Positions 5,742 to 6,671 of a stretch of DNA of 6,671 bases are shown one piece after another. This DNA comes from an uncultured Chitinophagaceae bacterium (GTDB lineage: Bacteria; Bacteroidota; Bacteroidia; Chitinophagales; Chitinophagaceae). The notes beneath the pieces were generated by a model. That model was not told the DNA's origin, did not search any database, and worked only from the letters and a program-made list of their open reading frames with translations. The translations under genes were made by a program, and so were the position numbers. The stretch spans positions 1 to 6,671 of the forward strand of contig CAMPGG010000197.1 of the NCBI GenBank assembly GCA_946885335.1, given 5' to 3'. Position 1 is the stretch's first letter, and every line of letters begins with the position of its first letter.

Positions 5742-6065
5742 TTATTGCTTAGGCTGTAATGCGATTTCGCCAACATCAGTGATTTGTCCTTCTGTTACAA
5801 CAACATCATTTTTTGTTGTATTCACAAATGGCTCTGTAGCTTCTATCGTTAAAGTGTAAGTGCCTGCTTTAACATTAGGAATTTCAAATGCACCATTCTG
5901 TACAGCAACTTTAAAAGTATCAGTTGTTGAAATAGCCCAAGCATTGATTGCATTTTCTGCAGGTGTTGCTGTGCCTTTAATTGAAGTTGTTTGAACTGAA
6001 TGGAAAGAAAATAATGCAGCAGATGAGATAGCCAATGCGGCCAGGGTTAATCTGATTTTTTTCAT
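5742..6065 (-). CDS. Small secreted protein with carboxypeptidase-regulatory-like fold
   Basis: This 107-residue protein has a signal peptide (MKKIRLTLAALAISSAALFSF, cleaved around residues 22-25) and a single predicted beta-sandwich domain of about 80 residues. The domain pattern is IKGTATPAENAINAWAI (29-45), then FKVAVQNGAFEIPNVKAGTY (51-70), TLTIEA (71-76) and a final VVVTEGQITDVGEIAL (88-103). This is the layout of carboxypeptidase-regulatory-like or related prealbumin-type domains, which in Bacteroidetes occur at the start of TonB-dependent receptors and in small stand-alone exported proteins such as this one. No catalytic residues are expected. It probably sits in the periplasm; binding partner and role are unknown. 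It starts at the ATG at 6065 and is followed by a good terminator, so it appears to be a single-gene transcript. A gap of about 300 bases separates it from hutU. Confidence 0.85.
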   Translation of the reverse strand: MKKIRLTLAALAISSAALFSFHSVQTTSIKGTATPAENAINAWAISTTDTFKVAVQNGAFEIPNVKAGTYTLTIEATEPFVNTTKNDVVVTEGQITDVGEIALQPKQ

Positions 6066-6362
6066 GTTGAAAATTTTAAGATAAGGTAAATAATAGTACT
6101 TCTTAACAGCATCTGTAAAAACTGGTTGAAGTTTGATGCTCTAAGACAAGGACTATGCCATATCATTTTTAGCTAATATAAGCTGGTGGCTGATTACAGC
6201 GAAAAAATGAAATCTGGTATTTAGAATATGATTGGGATCAATGAGAATAAAAAGACATTACCTTTTTACAGCTTGGATTTCAATAATGCATTTAACCGGG
6301 TTACAAATTATATAGCAGTTGTAACAATAAAAAATAATTTACATATTCTACTGGTAAAAAAT
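6066..6362. other. Intergenic region between hutU and the small secreted protein gene
   Basis: These 297 bases, downstream of hutU and upstream of the small secreted protein gene (both minus strand), hold no convincing gene. A plus-strand open frame starting at 6228 runs into the antisense of hutU and has no recognisable product. The one structure I see is the inverted repeat GTTACAA / TTGTAAC at 6300-6325. No clear terminator for hutU was found, and no confident promoter for the gene starting at 6065. Confidence 0.55.
6300..6325. repeat. Inverted repeat GTTACAA-N12-TTGTAAC
   Basis: A perfect 7-base inverted repeat (6300-6306 and 6319-6325) with a 12-base AT-rich spacer lies 38 bases after the hutU stop. 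It is not followed by a T-run on either strand, so it is not a standard terminator. It could be a weak hairpin at the 3' end of the hut transcript, an operator-like site, or chance. Confidence 0.35.
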
Positions 6363-6671
6363 TTACTTCAATCGCTGGTGAATATCCAAATCATTTTGTT
6401 TAGCAGTCTCTTTTGCAATTTCATATCCCGCATCGGCATGCCTGATGACGCCAATGCCCGGATCATTTCGCAACACACGGGCAAGCCTATGCGCAGCTTC
6501 TTTTGTACCATCGGCAACGATCACCATACCAGCGTGAATGCTGTAACCCATACCAACACCACCGCCATGATGTAATGAAACCCAGGAAGCGCCACCGGCT
6601 GTATTCATCAACGCATTGAGAATGGGCCAATCTGCTACGGCATCACTGCCATCCATCATGGCTTCAGTCTC
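6363..6671 (-). CDS. hutU: Urocanate hydratase (urocanase), C-terminal part
   Basis: This is the last 102 residues of urocanase, continuing beyond the right edge; the frame is open to the final base and reads [16 protein letters not shown] across the in-frame ATG at 6659, which is therefore internal and not a start. Urocanase converts urocanate and water to 4-imidazolone-5-propanoate, the second step of histidine degradation, using tightly bound NAD+ as an electrophile. The visible part holds the highly conserved glycine-rich segment [12 protein letters not shown] followed by [19 protein letters not shown], and then the family's C-terminal [21 protein letters not shown]. The C-terminus is complete at the TAA (6363-6365). 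Other hut genes, if clustered, would lie beyond the right edge; none lies downstream of hutU in this window, so hutU is the last gene of any such operon. Confidence 0.96.
   Translation of the reverse strand, partial: ETEAMMDGSDAVADWPILNALMNTAGGASWVSLHHGGGVGMGYSIHAGMVIVADGTKEAAHRLARVLRNDPGIGVIRHADAGYEIAKETAKQNDLDIHQRLK

Noticed and set aside
6228..6575. Plus-strand open frame of 115 codons
   Set aside because: Most of it is antisense to the well-conserved hutU coding sequence, and its product shows no recognisable domain; the part outside hutU is AT-rich intergenic DNA.

Overview
The window looks like chromosomal DNA of a low-GC member of the Bacteroidetes, most likely near the Chitinophagaceae. 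This is inferred from several things: the family mix (DUF2911, DUF4242, small carboxypeptidase-regulatory-like secreted proteins), the short MKK-type signal peptides ending in SQ or AQ, the A-rich leaders, and the general lack of Shine-Dalgarno sites. I see no mobile element, phage gene, rRNA, tRNA or CRISPR array.

Layout. The left third (1-2245) holds two minus-strand genes: a Gfo/Idh/MocA NAD(P)-dependent oxidoreductase (35-1024) and, 63 bases upstream of it, an exported DUF2911 protein with a helical, TPR-like C-terminal half (1088-2221). A divergent intergenic region of about 200 bases separates them from a plus-strand cluster. That cluster contains an unusual three-part regulator (2430-3530: DUF4242, a degenerate class III nucleotidyl cyclase domain, an AraC-type DNA-binding domain), a small exported DUF4242 protein (3639-4031) and an uncharacterised lipoprotein (4176-4808) that ends at a clear rho-independent terminator. 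The right third is again minus-strand: a secreted protein built from 23-residue tandem repeats (4899-5582), a terminator (5681-5715), a small secreted protein with a carboxypeptidase-regulatory-like fold (5742-6065), and the 3' end of urocanate hydratase, hutU (6363 to the right edge), from histidine degradation.

How the genes may work together. The most interesting unit is the plus-strand cluster. A cytoplasmic transcription factor carries one DUF4242 domain, and the next gene encodes an exported DUF4242 domain of a different subtype. DUF4242 includes the nickel-binding Streptomyces protein SCO4226, so a reasonable but untested model is a regulator that senses a metal or small ligand and controls an exported protein of the same family, perhaps with the lipoprotein as a third part. 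The cyclase domain of the regulator keeps the fold signature but appears to have lost both metal-binding aspartates, so it more likely binds or transmits than catalyses. The other genes look like ordinary metabolic or envelope genes with no evident link to this unit.
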